Shown piece after piece: positions 52,826 to 62,447 of a DNA stretch of 64,000 nt; position 1 is the stretch's first letter; each line of letters opens with the position of its first letter. A program made the position numbers and the translations under genes. Origin of the DNA: Pseudonocardia sp. ICBG1293 (GTDB lineage Bacteria > Actinomycetota > Actinomycetes > Mycobacteriales > Pseudonocardiaceae); contig NZ_JAHLEL010000038.1 in the NCBI RefSeq assembly GCF_020131355.1, positions 248,001 through 312,000 on the forward strand. Reading direction: 5' to 3'. A model generated the notes under the pieces. The model searched no databases. It was not told the origin of the DNA and worked only from the letters and a program-made list of their open reading frames with translations.

Positions 52826-53913
52826 CCCCGCGGCGCCGGCGCCCGGCCGGGGGCGTCCGGGGAGCGGCCGCGCTGCTGCTCCTCGGCGCCGTCCTGCTGG
52901 GCACCGGCGCCGGTCTCGCGCTCGGTGACGACGCCCGCGTCGAGGCGAGCGACCTGGGTTCCGTGCCCGCGGGACCCGCCGCGACGCGTGCGGTGCCGGT
53001 GGCCCGGGCGCTCCCGGTCCTGGCGCCGCCCGACCCGGTTATGCCGCAGGGGATGCCGGACGCCGCGTCACTGCCGGGGGACCTCGCGCCCGGCCCGCCC
53101 CAGCCCGGCCTGCTCGCGCGCCCGCCCGCGCCCGGTGCGGGCGTCGTTCCGGCGGCACCGCCCGCGCCCGAGGGGGTGTCGGCCGGGCCTCCGGGAGCGC
53201 CGCCCGGGCCTCCGGGGCTGCCCGCCGGGCCTCCGGGGGTGTCCGCCGTGTCCCCGGGTGCGCCCGCCGCGTCGTCGCCCCTGCCGCCCGTCCCGCCGGC
53301 GTCGCCTCCCGTACCTCCGGCGGGTTCCCTGCCCGGTCCCGGCGACCGCACCGGCCCGGTGGCCCGCTCCACCGGCCCGGCGCCGATCGCGCCGCGGGAG
53401 CCGTGGACCGTCTCGGCGGTCTACCCGCTCCCCGCGACCGGCCCCACCGCCGCCCCGCAACCGGTCGTCCCGGCCACCCTCGAGCTCCCCGCCCGCGGCC
53501 TGTCCGCCCCCGTCGACGCGGTCGTCACCGCCCCGGACGGCGGGATGGTCGTCCCGGACCAGGTGCGCACGGTCGGCTGGTGGGCACCCGGTGTGCTGCC
53601 GGGTGGCGGGGCCGGGAGCGCGGTCATCGCCGGCCACGTCGACTCCCGCACCCAGGGCATCGGGTTCCTGTCGGTGCTGCCGCAGCTCGTGGCGGGCGAG
53701 CCGGTCGTCGTCCGCGGCGCCGACGGTCGCGCCGCGGAGTACCGGGTCGTCGCCCGCCGCGAGTACGGCAAGCACGACCTGCCGCGCGAGGTGTTCCGCC
53801 GGGACGGTGACCCGCAGCTGGTCCTGGTCACCTGCGGCGGGGTGTTCGACCCGGCCGCGGGGAGCTACGAGTCGAACATCGTCGTCTACGCCGTGCCGGC
53901 GGACCGGCCCTGA
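52822..53913 (+). CDS. Class F-like sortase
   Basis: A 363-residue membrane-anchored sortase. N-terminal helix (GAAALLLLGAVLLGTGAGLAL), then about 170 residues of Pro/Ala/Gly linker, then the catalytic domain: ELPARGLSAPVDAV, GWWAPGVLPGGGAGSAVIAGHVDSRTQGIGFL (catalytic His in GHVD) and LVLVTCGGVFDPAAGSYESNIVVYAV (catalytic Cys). The third catalytic Arg is not obvious in SYESNIVV. The GTG at 52822 overlaps the stop of the lipoprotein-like gene, its likely substrate. A hairpin lies about 60 bp downstream. Confidence 0.87.
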   Translation: MTPRRRRPAGGVRGAAALLLLGAVLLGTGAGLALGDDARVEASDLGSVPAGPAATRAVPVARALPVLAPPDPVMPQGMPDAASLPGDLAPGPPQPGLLARPPAPGAGVVPAAPPAPEGVSAGPPGAPPGPPGLPAGPPGVSAVSPGAPAASSPLPPVPPASPPVPPAGSLPGPGDRTGPVARSTGPAPIAPREPWTVSAVYPLPATGPTAAPQPVVPATLELPARGLSAPVDAVVTAPDGGMVVPDQVRTVGWWAPGVLPGGGAGSAVIAGHVDSRTQGIGFLSVLPQLVAGEPVVVRGADGRAAEYRVVARREYGKHDLPREVFRRDGDPQLVLVTCGGVFDPAAGSYESNIVVYAVPADRP

Positions 53914-54229
53914 GCGCCGTCCCCGCGGGCCCCGGTCGCGGGCGTCGTCCGCCGCCGGATCACGCGGGGCGACCCGCCGGGACGCGGCCCGGCGGGCGGT
54001 GGGGACCGACGACGCCGGCTGAGCGGCCACGGCCGGGCCGCCCCCGCCGGGAGGCGGCGCGGGGTCCCCACGACGCCCGGCGACGGCCCCGGGCCGCGTC
54101 CCGGCGCACGGGCAGGTCCGGTGTCCGGACGAGCGGCCGGTCCCTGCTGCGCAGCGGTGAGCAGAGCGGAGCAGGGCCTCCCCGGGCACCCACTCGGGGC
54201 CGCGACGGCGACCGCCTACCCTGACCTGC
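53914..54229. other. Gene-free spacer between sortase and proA
   Basis: No gene is supported in these 316 bp. It holds the hairpin at 53973-53996 and, at its right end, a -10-like TACCCT (54217-54222) eight bases before the proA GTG, so proA is probably leaderless. Confidence 0.6.
53973..53996 (+). terminator. Hairpin after sortase gene
   Basis: CCCGCCGGG-n6-CCCGGCGGG, a perfect 9-bp stem, 60 bp after the sortase stop; no T-tract. Confidence 0.5.
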
Positions 54230-55507
54230 GTGAGCAGCACCGTGACGACCCCGCCGGAGACGACCGAGGCACCGGAGTTCGCCGCCGTCCGTGAGGCCGG
54301 GCAGCGCGCCCGGGCCGCCGCCCCGGCCGTCCGCGCCGCGGGCGAGGGCCGGATCGACGACGCCCTGCGCGCCGCCGCCTCGCTGATCCGGGACCGCGCG
54401 CACGAGCTGCTCGAGGTCAACGCCGCCGACGTCGCCGCCGCCGAGCGGAACGGCACGGCCGCGGGCCTGCTGGACCGGCTCCGGCTGGACCCCGAGCGGC
54501 TGGCCGGGATCGCGACCCAGCTCGAGGTGCTCGCCGCGACCCCCGAGCCGCCCACCGAGTGGCCGGTCCGCACCCTGGAGACCGGCGAGCGGGTGTTCGA
54601 GCGCCGCATCCCCGTCGGGGTCATCGGCGCCGTGTTCGAGGCCCGTCCCAACGTGACCGTCGACGTCGCCTCCCAGGTGCTCAAGGCCCGCAGCGCCGCC
54701 GTCCTGCGGACCGGCTCGGCGGCCCTGGGCAGCGCGACCGCGCTCGTCGACCAGGTGCTGCGCCCCGCGCTGGCCGATGCCGGCCTGCCCGAGGCCGCCG
54801 TGCAGCTCGTCCCACTGCCCGGGCACGCCGGCGCCGAGGCCCTCGTCGGGCTGCCCGACCTGGTGCCGCTGGTCGTCGTCCGCGGATCCGGGGAGGTCAC
54901 CCGCAAGCTGTCGGTGCTCGGTGCGACCGCGGGCACCCGGGTGCTCGCCCACGCCGACGGCGGCGGGGTGCTCTACCTCGACGCCAGCGCCACCGAGGCC
55001 GACGTCACCCGGCTGGTCACCGACTCGACCGACCGGCTCGGCGTCTGCAACCGGCTCAACCTGCTGCTCGTCGACCGGCCCGTCTACGACACCCTGCTGC
55101 CGGTCGCGAAGGCCGCCCTCGACGCCCGCGGCATCGCGCTGTCGCTGCCCCCGCATGCTCACCCGCTCGGTCACGAGTGGGCACTGGACTCCGGCGCCGA
55201 GGCGCACGTGACGGTCGCCGTCGTCGACGGCCCGGACGACGCCGCCGACACCGCCGCCCGGGAGACCTCCGGCCTGGCCGCGACGATCTGCGCCGCCGAC
55301 GAGCAGGTCGCGCGGCGCTTCATCGACCGCTACACCGGAACCGGCGTGTTCTGGAACGCCCCGTCCCGGCTGCTCGACGGCTACAAGCTGCTCGGCCTGC
55401 CCGAGACCGGCATCAACGTGGACCACACCCCCGGCCCGCGCGGCCCGGTGACCTACCGCGACCTCGGACTGCGCCAGTTCGTGGTCCTGCCGCCCGAGCA
55501 CGCCTGA
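54230..55507 (+). CDS. proA: Glutamate-5-semialdehyde dehydrogenase
   Basis: A 425-residue gamma-glutamyl phosphate reductase, second step of proline synthesis, of the aldehyde dehydrogenase superfamily. Markers: PVGVIGAVFEARPNVTVDVASQVLKARSAAVLRTGSAAL (NADP and substrate binding), catalytic Cys in DRLGVCNRLNLLLVD, and FWNAPSRLLDGYKLLGLPETGINVD near the end. GTG 54230 lies eight bases after TACCCT. No proB is seen in the window. Confidence 0.96.
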   Translation: MSSTVTTPPETTEAPEFAAVREAGQRARAAAPAVRAAGEGRIDDALRAAASLIRDRAHELLEVNAADVAAAERNGTAAGLLDRLRLDPERLAGIATQLEVLAATPEPPTEWPVRTLETGERVFERRIPVGVIGAVFEARPNVTVDVASQVLKARSAAVLRTGSAALGSATALVDQVLRPALADAGLPEAAVQLVPLPGHAGAEALVGLPDLVPLVVVRGSGEVTRKLSVLGATAGTRVLAHADGGGVLYLDASATEADVTRLVTDSTDRLGVCNRLNLLLVDRPVYDTLLPVAKAALDARGIALSLPPHAHPLGHEWALDSGAEAHVTVAVVDGPDDAADTAARETSGLAATICAADEQVARRFIDRYTGTGVFWNAPSRLLDGYKLLGLPETGINVDHTPGPRGPVTYRDLGLRQFVVLPPEHA

Positions 55508-55546
55508 GCGGGCAGGCTGTCGGGGGTGGGGGATAGCCTCGCTCCC

Positions 55547-56875
55547 GTGTCCGTGATCGCCGACAAACCCGCTCTCGAGCTGCACCGGGCCACGCTGGCC
55601 AACGGGCTGCGCGTGCTCGTCGTCCCGGACCCGGCCACCCCGGTGGTCGGGGTCTCGGTGCACGTCGACGTGGGCTTCCGTTCCGAGCCGGAGGGCCGCA
55701 CCGGCTTCGCGCACCTGTTCGAGCACCTGATGTTCCAGGGCAGCGAGAGCCTGGAGAAGCTGGAGCACTTCCGGCAGGTCCAGTCCGCGGGCGGGGTCTT
55801 CAACGGCTCGACCCACCAGGACTACACCGACTACTTCCAGGTGCTGCCGGGCGCGGCCCTGGAACGGGCGCTGTTCCTGGAGTCCGACCGGCTGCGCGCC
55901 CCCACGCTCAGCGTCGAGAACCTGCGCAACCAGGTCGACGTGGTGAAGGAGGAGATCCGGCTCAACGTCCACAACCGCCCCTACGGCGGGTTCCCGTGGA
56001 TCCTGCTGCCGCCGGTCCTCTACGACACCTTCCCGAACGCGCACAACGGCTACGGCGACTTCTCCGAGCTGGAGCAGGCGAGCCTGGACGACGCGGCCGC
56101 GTTCTTCGACACCTTCTACGCACCGGGCAACGCGCTGGTCACCGTGCACGGAGACCTGTCCGAGCACGGGGTCGACGGCACCCTCGCGCTGGTCGAGCGG
56201 CACTTCGGGGACATCCCGGCCCGGCCCGTCCCGGCGCGTCCGTCGTTCGCCGAGCCCGCTCCCGGCGCCGAGCGTCGGCAGACCGTGGCCGACACCCACG
56301 CCCCGCTGCCCGCGCTCGCGCTCGGCTACCGCGTGCCCGACCCGGCCGCCGAGCCCGACGCGTACCTCGCGCACGCCATGCTCGCCACGGTCCTGGCCGA
56401 CGGCGAGGCGGCCCGGCTGCAGCGGCGCCTGGTGCACAGCGACGGGCTGGTCACCGACGTGTCGGCGTCCAACGGCCTGATGGGCGGCCCGTTCGACGCC
56501 CGTGACCCCGACACCTTCACCATCACCGCGGTGCACCCGGCCGAGGTCCCGGCGGACCGGGTCACCGCCGCCGTCGACGAGGAGCTGGACCGTCTCGCCG
56601 AGCAGGGACCCGGCGCCGAGGAGCTGGAGCGCCAGACCGCCCGCTGGGTGGCCGCGCTGCACCGCGAGGACGACCGCGTGATGTTCCGGATGCTCGGGCT
56701 GGGCGCCCGGGAGCTGCTCTACGGCCGCGCCGAGCTCGCCGTCGAGCTCCCCGGCAGGCTGGCCGCCCTGACCGGGGCCGACGTCGCCGCCGCGGCCGCC
56801 CGGCTCCGCTCGTCCGGGCGCGCCGTGCTGCTGGTCGAGCCGGCGGCCGGACCGACCGGGGACGGCGACGCGTGA
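55547..56875 (+). CDS. M16 zinc peptidase, catalytic subunit
   Basis: A 442-residue M16B peptidase with the inverted zinc motif HLFEHLMFQGS (HxxEH, about residues 57-61), the distal Glu in VVKEEIRLNV and the insert and peptidase-like C-domain. Two-gene M16 enzymes pair an active and an inactive subunit around a closed chamber. The GTG at 55547 follows TAGCCT (55534-55539) by seven bases, so likely leaderless. The inactive partner is next, 49 bases on. No signal peptide: a cytoplasmic peptidase. Confidence 0.92.
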   Translation: MSVIADKPALELHRATLANGLRVLVVPDPATPVVGVSVHVDVGFRSEPEGRTGFAHLFEHLMFQGSESLEKLEHFRQVQSAGGVFNGSTHQDYTDYFQVLPGAALERALFLESDRLRAPTLSVENLRNQVDVVKEEIRLNVHNRPYGGFPWILLPPVLYDTFPNAHNGYGDFSELEQASLDDAAAFFDTFYAPGNALVTVHGDLSEHGVDGTLALVERHFGDIPARPVPARPSFAEPAPGAERRQTVADTHAPLPALALGYRVPDPAAEPDAYLAHAMLATVLADGEAARLQRRLVHSDGLVTDVSASNGLMGGPFDARDPDTFTITAVHPAEVPADRVTAAVDEELDRLAEQGPGAEELERQTARWVAALHREDDRVMFRMLGLGARELLYGRAELAVELPGRLAALTGADVAAAAARLRSSGRAVLLVEPAAGPTGDGDA

Positions 56876-56924
56876 CCGACCCGACCCGACCCGGCACCGC
56901 GAACCACACCGAAGGGGGCTCCGC

Positions 56925-58319
56925 GTGAGCGCCGCCCGCACCCACCGCAGCGCGGAGGAGATCGGCCGCACCGACCGCGGCCCGCGCCCGTTGCCCGCAC
57001 TCGGCCGCACCAAGGAGGTGCCGCTGCTGGACGTGCTCACCGAGACCCTGCCGAACGGGCTGACCGTCCTGGCCGCCCGCCGTCCGGGTGTCCCGCTGGT
57101 GGAGACCGTCCTGCGCATCCCGGCTGGCTCGCCCGAGCCGGTCGCCGACGCCGCCCGCGCCGCGGGCACCGAGGTGCTCGCCGAGACCATCCTGACCGGC
57201 GCCGCGGACCGTGACCGGATCGGCATCGACGACGCGCTGGCCTCGGTCGGCGGGGAGCTCGGCGTCGCCGTGGACCCGGAGTACCTGCAGGCGGGTGGTT
57301 CCGCGTTGGCCTCCGGGCTGCCGACGGTGCTCGAGGTCCTCGCCGACGTCCTCACCGCCGCCACCCACTCCGACGCCGAGGTCGCCCGCGAGCGGTCCCG
57401 GCTGGCCGAACGGATCGCCCTCGCCCGCGCGCAGCCGCGCACGGTCGCCCGCGAGGCGCTGATGCGCCGCCGCTTCGGTGACCACCCGATCGTCTCGGAG
57501 ATGCCGACCGCCGAGGCCGTCGCCGCCGTGACCCCGGAACAGGTGCGGGAGCTGCACGCCGACGTCGTCGTCCCGGACGGGGCGAGCCTGGTCCTCGTCG
57601 GCGACATCGACCCCGAGGCCGCGATCGCGCAGGTCGCCGGCCGGCTGGGCGGGTGGTCCGGCGGCCACCCCGCGCGACGGCTGTCCGCCCCGCCGGCGCC
57701 GCGGGCGGGTGACCTGGAGCTGGTCCACCGGCCCGGCTCGGTGCAGTCCCAGCTGCGGCTCACCGCGCCCGGCCTGGACCGCACCGACGAGCGCTACACC
57801 GCCTTCCAGCTCGCGAACCTCGTGTTCGGCGGCTACTTCTCCTCCCGCTGGATGGAGAACGTCCGCGAGGACAAGGGCTACACCTACGGCGCGCACTCCG
57901 GGCAGGAGTTCGTGCCCGGTGGCGCGGTGCTCGGCCTGGATGCCGACGTCGCCTCCGACGTCACCGCCGCCGCGCTGCTGGAGACCCGCTACGAGCTCGG
58001 CCGGATGGTGGCCGTCCCCCCGACCGAGCAGGAGGTCACCTCGGCCCGCCGCTACGCGATCGGCTCCCTGCTGATCTCGCTGGACAGCCAGTCCGCGCTG
58101 GCCGGCACCCTGTCCGCGCTGCACGCGACCGGGCTCGACGTCGACTGGCTCCGGGAGCGGCCGCGGCGGCTGGAGCAGGTCACCGTCGACGAGGTCGTCG
58201 CGGCCGCCGCCGCGCTGTTCGCACCGACCCGGTTCACCGGGGTGGTCGTCGGCGACGCGGACGTGATCGGCGCACCGCTGGCCGCGCTCGGCGGCGTGGT
58301 CCGGGGGGACGGCCGATGA
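56925..58319 (+). CDS. M16 peptidase-like, non-catalytic subunit
   Basis: A 464-residue M16 homologue without HxxEH: the corresponding segment reads GTEVLAETILTG. It keeps the conserved C-terminal Arg-Tyr region (VFGGYFSSRWMENVREDKGYTYGAHSG), which in paired M16B enzymes completes the active site. GTG 56925. Co-transcribed with the catalytic subunit and overlapped by nudC (ATGA). Confidence 0.92.
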   Translation: MSAARTHRSAEEIGRTDRGPRPLPALGRTKEVPLLDVLTETLPNGLTVLAARRPGVPLVETVLRIPAGSPEPVADAARAAGTEVLAETILTGAADRDRIGIDDALASVGGELGVAVDPEYLQAGGSALASGLPTVLEVLADVLTAATHSDAEVARERSRLAERIALARAQPRTVAREALMRRRFGDHPIVSEMPTAEAVAAVTPEQVRELHADVVVPDGASLVLVGDIDPEAAIAQVAGRLGGWSGGHPARRLSAPPAPRAGDLELVHRPGSVQSQLRLTAPGLDRTDERYTAFQLANLVFGGYFSSRWMENVREDKGYTYGAHSGQEFVPGGAVLGLDADVASDVTAAALLETRYELGRMVAVPPTEQEVTSARRYAIGSLLISLDSQSALAGTLSALHATGLDVDWLRERPRRLEQVTVDEVVAAAAALFAPTRFTGVVVGDADVIGAPLAALGGVVRGDGR

Positions 58320-59359
58320 GCCCCGGGGACTTCTCCCTCGCCGAGGAGCCGGTGCTGTCGCGCAACGCGCTCTCCCGTGACGAGAACCGCCGCCTGGACC
58401 CGGACTACGTGCTCCGGACGTGGGCGGAGGCCCGCGTGGTCGTCGTGGACGAGTCCGGCCGTACCCCGGTGGACTGGGAGGTCGGGCCGGACCGGGAGTT
58501 CCGGGAGACCGACGCCGCGGCCTGGGACGACGCGGCGGGCCGCGGTGGGCACGTCCGCACCCGCGCGGGCACCGACCTCGCCCCGGAGCCGCCCGCCGAG
58601 GCGGTGCTGCTCGGCGAGCGCGAGGGCGTCCCGTACTGGGCGGTGCGGGTCGGGACCGAACGCACCGCCGACAGCGACATCTTCACCGGCGAGGGGGAGT
58701 GGGCCGACCTGCGCGCCGCGGGCGCGTTCCTCGACCCGCTCGGCTCCGGGCTGCTCACCGGTGCGGTCGCCACGCTCAACTGGCACGACCGCGCCCGGTT
58801 CTGCGCGATCGACGGCACCCGCACCCGCCCGCACAACGCGGGCTGGGCCCGGGTCTGCGACAACGGGCACGAGGAGTACCCGCGCACCGACCCGGCGATC
58901 ATCTGCCTGGTGCACGACGGCGCCGACCGCGTGCTGCTCGCCCGCCAGCCGATGTGGCCGGCCGGGCGCTACTCGGTGCTCGCCGGGTTCGCCGGGTTCG
59001 TCGAGTCCGGCGAGTCCGGCGAGTCGCTGGAGGCGTGCGTGCACCGGGAGATCTCCGAGGAGGTCGGCATCGCGGTGTCCGACGTGCGCTACCTCGGCAG
59101 CCAGGCGTGGCCGTTCCCGCGGTCGCTGATGGTCGGGTTCCACGCGATCGGCGACCCGGACGTGCCGCTGACCCCGCAGGACGGCGAGATCGCCGACGCA
59201 CTGTGGATCACCCGGGACACGCTCCGGGCCGCGCTGGCCCGCGGCGACTGGGGCACCCGGGACGAGCCCGGCCCCGACGACGGCCCGGTGGTCATGCTGC
59301 CGGGGAAGGTCTCGATCGCGCGCACCATGCTCGAGTCCTGGGCGGCCGCCGGGGGCTGA
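58316..59359 (+). CDS. nudC: NADH pyrophosphatase NudC
   Basis: A 347-residue Nudix hydrolase that cleaves NAD(H) and can remove NAD caps from RNA. N-terminal domain, then RFCAIDGTRTRPHNAGWARVC (only two of four usual zinc Cys), IICLVHDG, and the Nudix box ending ESLEACVHREISEEVGI. Before it the sequence runs AGFAGFVESGESGES, which has three extra residues (a GAGTCCGGC duplication) relative to G-x5-E-x7-REUxEExGU, so the leading Gly is displaced; AGF is also doubled. The SQxWPFPxS motif of NudC is present (SQAWPFPRSLM). ATG 58316 overlaps the M16 stop. Confidence 0.92.
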   Translation: MSPGDFSLAEEPVLSRNALSRDENRRLDPDYVLRTWAEARVVVVDESGRTPVDWEVGPDREFRETDAAAWDDAAGRGGHVRTRAGTDLAPEPPAEAVLLGEREGVPYWAVRVGTERTADSDIFTGEGEWADLRAAGAFLDPLGSGLLTGAVATLNWHDRARFCAIDGTRTRPHNAGWARVCDNGHEEYPRTDPAIICLVHDGADRVLLARQPMWPAGRYSVLAGFAGFVESGESGESLEACVHREISEEVGIAVSDVRYLGSQAWPFPRSLMVGFHAIGDPDVPLTPQDGEIADALWITRDTLRAALARGDWGTRDEPGPDDGPVVMLPGKVSIARTMLESWAAAGG

Positions 59360-59443
59360 ACCCGCACACGAAGCGGCGGCCCGCCCCCGGTGAGGTACCG
59401 GGTGACGGGCCGCCGCGCTCCGTGGTGGGAGATCCGGGAGGTG

Positions 59444-59683
59444 TCAGACCCCGAGGCGGGTCTTCACCTCGGAGAAGCTGGGGTTCGTCGCGACCGACTC
59501 GTCCGGGAAGACGACCGTCGGGACCGTCCGGTTGCCGCCGTTGGCCTGCTCGACGAACGCCACGGCGTCCGGCTCACGCTCGATGTCGATCTCGCGGTAG
59601 CCGATGCCGGCCTGGTCGAGCTGCAGATTCAGACGACGGCAGAAGCCGCACCAGCTGGTCGTGTACATCGTCAGGTCCGCCAT
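59444..59683 (-). CDS. mrx1: Mycoredoxin-1-like glutaredoxin
   Basis: A 79-residue thioredoxin-fold protein with active site WCGFC (Cys12, Cys15), TVPTVVF cis-Pro loop and a C-terminal [11 protein letters not shown]. Mycoredoxins reduce mycothiol mixed disulfides in actinobacteria; the usual motif is CGYC. It lies between nudC and uvrD2 as in mycobacteria (Rv3198A), on the opposite strand. ATG 59683. Confidence 0.92.
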   Translation of the reverse strand: MADLTMYTTSWCGFCRRLNLQLDQAGIGYREIDIEREPDAVAFVEQANGGNRTVPTVVFPDESVATNPSFSEVKTRLGV

Positions 59684-59797
59684 ACCCCGTACAACGGGGC
59701 CGTCCGCGGGATTCTTCCCGGCCCGGCGACCCGCCGGTACCCGGCCGGGTGGGGCGGGCGGCCCGGTTCCGTCGGGGGTGGGTGTCAGGATGTGTGG

Positions 59798-61939
59798 GTG
59801 CCGTCCCGATCCACCGCCCGCCCTGCCCGTGCGACCCGCGCCGTGCCGGACCCGGCGGCCCCGATCGGCGCGGACGGTCTGGACCCCGAGCAGCGGGCCG
59901 CGGTGCACGCACCGCGCGGCCCGGTGTGCGTCCTGGCGGGGGCGGGCACCGGCAAGACCCGCACGATCACCCGGCGGATCGCGCACCTGGTGACCTCGGG
60001 CCACGTCGCCGCCACCCAGGTCCTCGCCGTCACCTTCACCGCCCGCGCCGCGGGGGAGCTGCGCACCCGGCTCCGCGCGCTCGACGCCTCCGGGGTGCAG
60101 GCCCGCACCTTCCACGCGGCCGCGCTGCGCCAGCTGCGCTACTTCTGGCCGCAGACGGTCGGGGGCAGCCCGTGGCCGCTGCTCGACGGCAAGCTGCGGC
60201 TCGTCGGCCAGGCGGCCGCCCGCGCCCGGGCCGGTACCGACTCCGATGCGCTGCGCGACCTCGCCTCCGAGATCGAGTGGGCGAAGTCGACACTGGTCGC
60301 CCCGTCGGACTATGCGGCCGAGGCCGCCCGCCGCCGCCGTGACACGCCCGGCCCGGCCGAGCAGGTCGCCGCCGTCTACGCCGCGTACGAGGAGCTGAAG
60401 AACGCGAGCGAGCAGCTCGACTTCGACGACCTGCTCCTGCACACCGCGATCGCGCTGGAGGAGCACGGCGGCGTCGCCGAGGAGTTCCGGTCCCGCTACC
60501 GCTGCTTCGTCGTCGACGAGTACCAGGACGTGACCCCGCTCCAGCAGCGTCTGCTCGACGCCTGGCTCGGCGACCGCGACGACCTGACCGTCGTCGGCGA
60601 CGCGAACCAGACGATCTACACCTTCGCCGGCGCCTCGCCCCGGTACCTGCTGGAGTTCCCGCGCCGCTTCCCCGACGCCGCGGTCGTGCGCCTGCAGCGG
60701 GACTACCGGTCCACCCCGCAGATCGTCGGCTGTGCCAACCAGCTGATCGGCGCCGCGCGCAACCGGCCCGCCGGGTCCCGGCTGCAGCTCGTCGGGCAGC
60801 TGCCGCCCGGTCCCGATCCGGACTTCTCCGAGCACGACGACGAGGCAGGCGAGGCCGCCGCCGTCGCGGGCCGGATCCTGACCCTGATCAACGACGGCAC
60901 CGAGCCGTCCGAGATCGCGGTCCTGTTCCGGATCAACGCCCAGTCCGAGGCGTTCGAGCAGGCCCTCTCCGACGCCGGTGTGCCCTATCAGATCCGCGGC
61001 GGCGAGCGGTTCTTCAACCGGCCCGAGATCCGCCGGGCGATGATCGCGCTGCGTACCGCGGCCCCGGACCAGCGGCCGGGTACCGACCTCGTCGACGTCA
61101 CGCGCGCGGTGCTCACCGCGCGGGCCGGTCTGACCGACGAGCCCCCCAAGGGCGCCACCCTACGCGCGCAGTGGGAGTCGCTGCTGGCGCTGGTCGGCGT
61201 CGCGGAGGAGCTGGCCGCCGTCGAGCCGCAGGCCGATCTGCAGCGGCTGTGCGGGGAGCTGGACACCCGCGCCGACCACGCGCAGGCACCCGTGGTCAAC
61301 GGCGTCACGCTGGCCTCGCTGCACGCCGCGAAGGGCCTGGAGTGGGACGCGGTCTTCCTCGTCGGCCTCGCCGACGGCACCCTCCCCATCGGCCACGCGG
61401 GTGACGACGAGGCCGCCGTCGAGGAGGAACGCCGGCTGTTCTACGTCGGCGTCACCCGCGCCCGGCGGGTGCTGTCGATGTCGTGGTCGCTGTCCCGGGC
61501 CTCCGGTCGCGGACCGAAGCGACGCCGCTCCCGGTTCCTGTACGGACTGATCCCGGACTCGCACCCGGCGTCCCGGGTGGCCGGTGAGCGTCGGCCCGGG
61601 GGAGCCCGTCCCAAGTGCCGCGTCTGCGGCACCCCGCTGTTCGGCACCACCGCGACCAAGCTCCTGCGCTGCGACGACTGTCCCTCCGATGTCGACCTGG
61701 AGCTGCTGGACCGGCTCAAGCAGTGGCGGTCGGCCGCGGCGAAGGCGCAGGACGTGCCCGGCTTCGTCGTGCTCACCGACGCCACGCTCACCGCGATCGC
61801 CGAGCAGCGGCCGGCCGGCCCGTCGGCCCTGGTCGGCATCCCGGGGATCGGCGCGGCCAAACTGGACCGCTACGGCGACGACGTGCTCCGGGTGCTCGCC
61901 GAGCACGAGGCCGAGGGGGCCCGACCCCCTCTTCGGTAG
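59798..61939 (+). CDS. uvrD2: DNA helicase UvrD2
   Basis: A 713-residue superfamily 1A 3'-5' helicase. Walker [17 protein letters not shown] (about 45), Walker [59 protein letters not shown] and [17 protein letters not shown]. The C-terminus has a tetracysteine zinc module ([10 protein letters not shown]...LRCDDC) and an HRDC domain ([23 protein letters not shown]), the arrangement specific for UvrD2. GTG 59798 starts [12 protein letters not shown]. Precedes whiB7 as in mycobacteria. Confidence 0.95.
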   Translation: MPSRSTARPARATRAVPDPAAPIGADGLDPEQRAAVHAPRGPVCVLAGAGTGKTRTITRRIAHLVTSGHVAATQVLAVTFTARAAGELRTRLRALDASGVQARTFHAAALRQLRYFWPQTVGGSPWPLLDGKLRLVGQAAARARAGTDSDALRDLASEIEWAKSTLVAPSDYAAEAARRRRDTPGPAEQVAAVYAAYEELKNASEQLDFDDLLLHTAIALEEHGGVAEEFRSRYRCFVVDEYQDVTPLQQRLLDAWLGDRDDLTVVGDANQTIYTFAGASPRYLLEFPRRFPDAAVVRLQRDYRSTPQIVGCANQLIGAARNRPAGSRLQLVGQLPPGPDPDFSEHDDEAGEAAAVAGRILTLINDGTEPSEIAVLFRINAQSEAFEQALSDAGVPYQIRGGERFFNRPEIRRAMIALRTAAPDQRPGTDLVDVTRAVLTARAGLTDEPPKGATLRAQWESLLALVGVAEELAAVEPQADLQRLCGELDTRADHAQAPVVNGVTLASLHAAKGLEWDAVFLVGLADGTLPIGHAGDDEAAVEEERRLFYVGVTRARRVLSMSWSLSRASGRGPKRRRSRFLYGLIPDSHPASRVAGERRPGGARPKCRVCGTPLFGTTATKLLRCDDCPSDVDLELLDRLKQWRSAAAKAQDVPGFVVLTDATLTAIAEQRPAGPSALVGIPGIGAAKLDRYGDDVLRVLAEHEAEGARPPLR

Positions 61940-61978
61940 GGATCTGCGTGAACTTCCGGCGAGACTTCGAATAATCGG

Positions 61979-62008
61979 TTGCCGTGCCGTGTGCAGCACT
62001 TCTAGTGT
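61979..62008 (+). promoter_or_regulatory. Promoter of the whiB7 leader
   Basis: TTGCCG (61979-61984), 18-bp spacer, TAGTGT (62003-62008). Transcription is expected near 62015, giving a leader of about 520 nt before whiB7. AT-rich bases (TCGAATAATCGG) lie just upstream, where WhiB7 AT-hook binding would be expected. Confidence 0.6.
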
Positions 62009-62091
62009 CGTCGGCACCAGGTGGAGCGCCACGCTCCCGACACAGACGCGTCGCGCGGGAGACCGCGGGCGGAACCGGAGGAGGTGACGAG

Positions 62092-62373
62092 ATGGGCACG
62101 ATCGACACGACCGACCTGATCGGCACCGCCCCGTCCGTCCCGGCCCCGGTGTGCGTCCCGGAGCAGACCGTCGTCGCCCACGCGGGCATCGCGGTCACCG
62201 CGGAGTCCGGCGTCCGTCGTCGCCACCAGGGGGTGGCGCTGCTCGCGCCGTCGATGCTCCGCGCCACGGGTGAGGTGTACCCGCTGGGCGACATGCCGGT
62301 CGCGGTCACCGGCGCGATCTTCGATGACAAGTGCACAGCTGCGTTCGTTCCCGGGCGCCGAGGGGGTACCTGA
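62092..62373 (+). CDS. Leader ORF upstream of whiB7
   Basis: A 93-residue open frame with a strong GGAGGAGG site before ATG 62092. The product (MGTIDTTDLIGTAPSVPAP..) has no recognised domain or membrane segment; the centre is VVAHAGIAVTAESGVRRRHQG. Its TGA lies in the loop of a hairpin (62360-62380) and is 24 bases before a strong intrinsic terminator. This matches the whiB7 leader arrangement in which translation of an upstream ORF decides read-through. It may act through its translation rather than its product. Alternatively an ordinary small gene. Confidence 0.6.
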   Translation: MGTIDTTDLIGTAPSVPAPVCVPEQTVVAHAGIAVTAESGVRRRHQGVALLAPSMLRATGEVYPLGDMPVAVTGAIFDDKCTAAFVPGRRGGT

Positions 62374-62380
62374 CCCCCTC
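62360..62380 (+). promoter_or_regulatory. Leader hairpin at uORF stop codon
   Basis: GAGGGGGT-ACCTG-ACCCCCTC forms an 8-bp perfect stem with the uORF stop codon at loop and stem edge. A ribosome stalled or terminating here would melt it. Confidence 0.5.
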
Positions 62381-62397
62381 AGCACTCAGCGAGTCCC

Positions 62398-62447
62398 ATC
62401 GGGGCCGCGGAACCCACGCACACGGGTTCCGCGGCCCCGATTTTTTT
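62398..62447 (+). terminator. Intrinsic attenuator in whiB7 leader
   Basis: An 18-bp perfect stem (ATCGGGGCCGCGGAACCC, loop ACGCACAC, GGGTTCCGCGGCCCCGAT) is followed directly by seven T. It is the only classical T-tract terminator seen in the window and lies 88 bases before the whiB7 start, so whiB7 expression should need antitermination or a second promoter. Confidence 0.9.
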
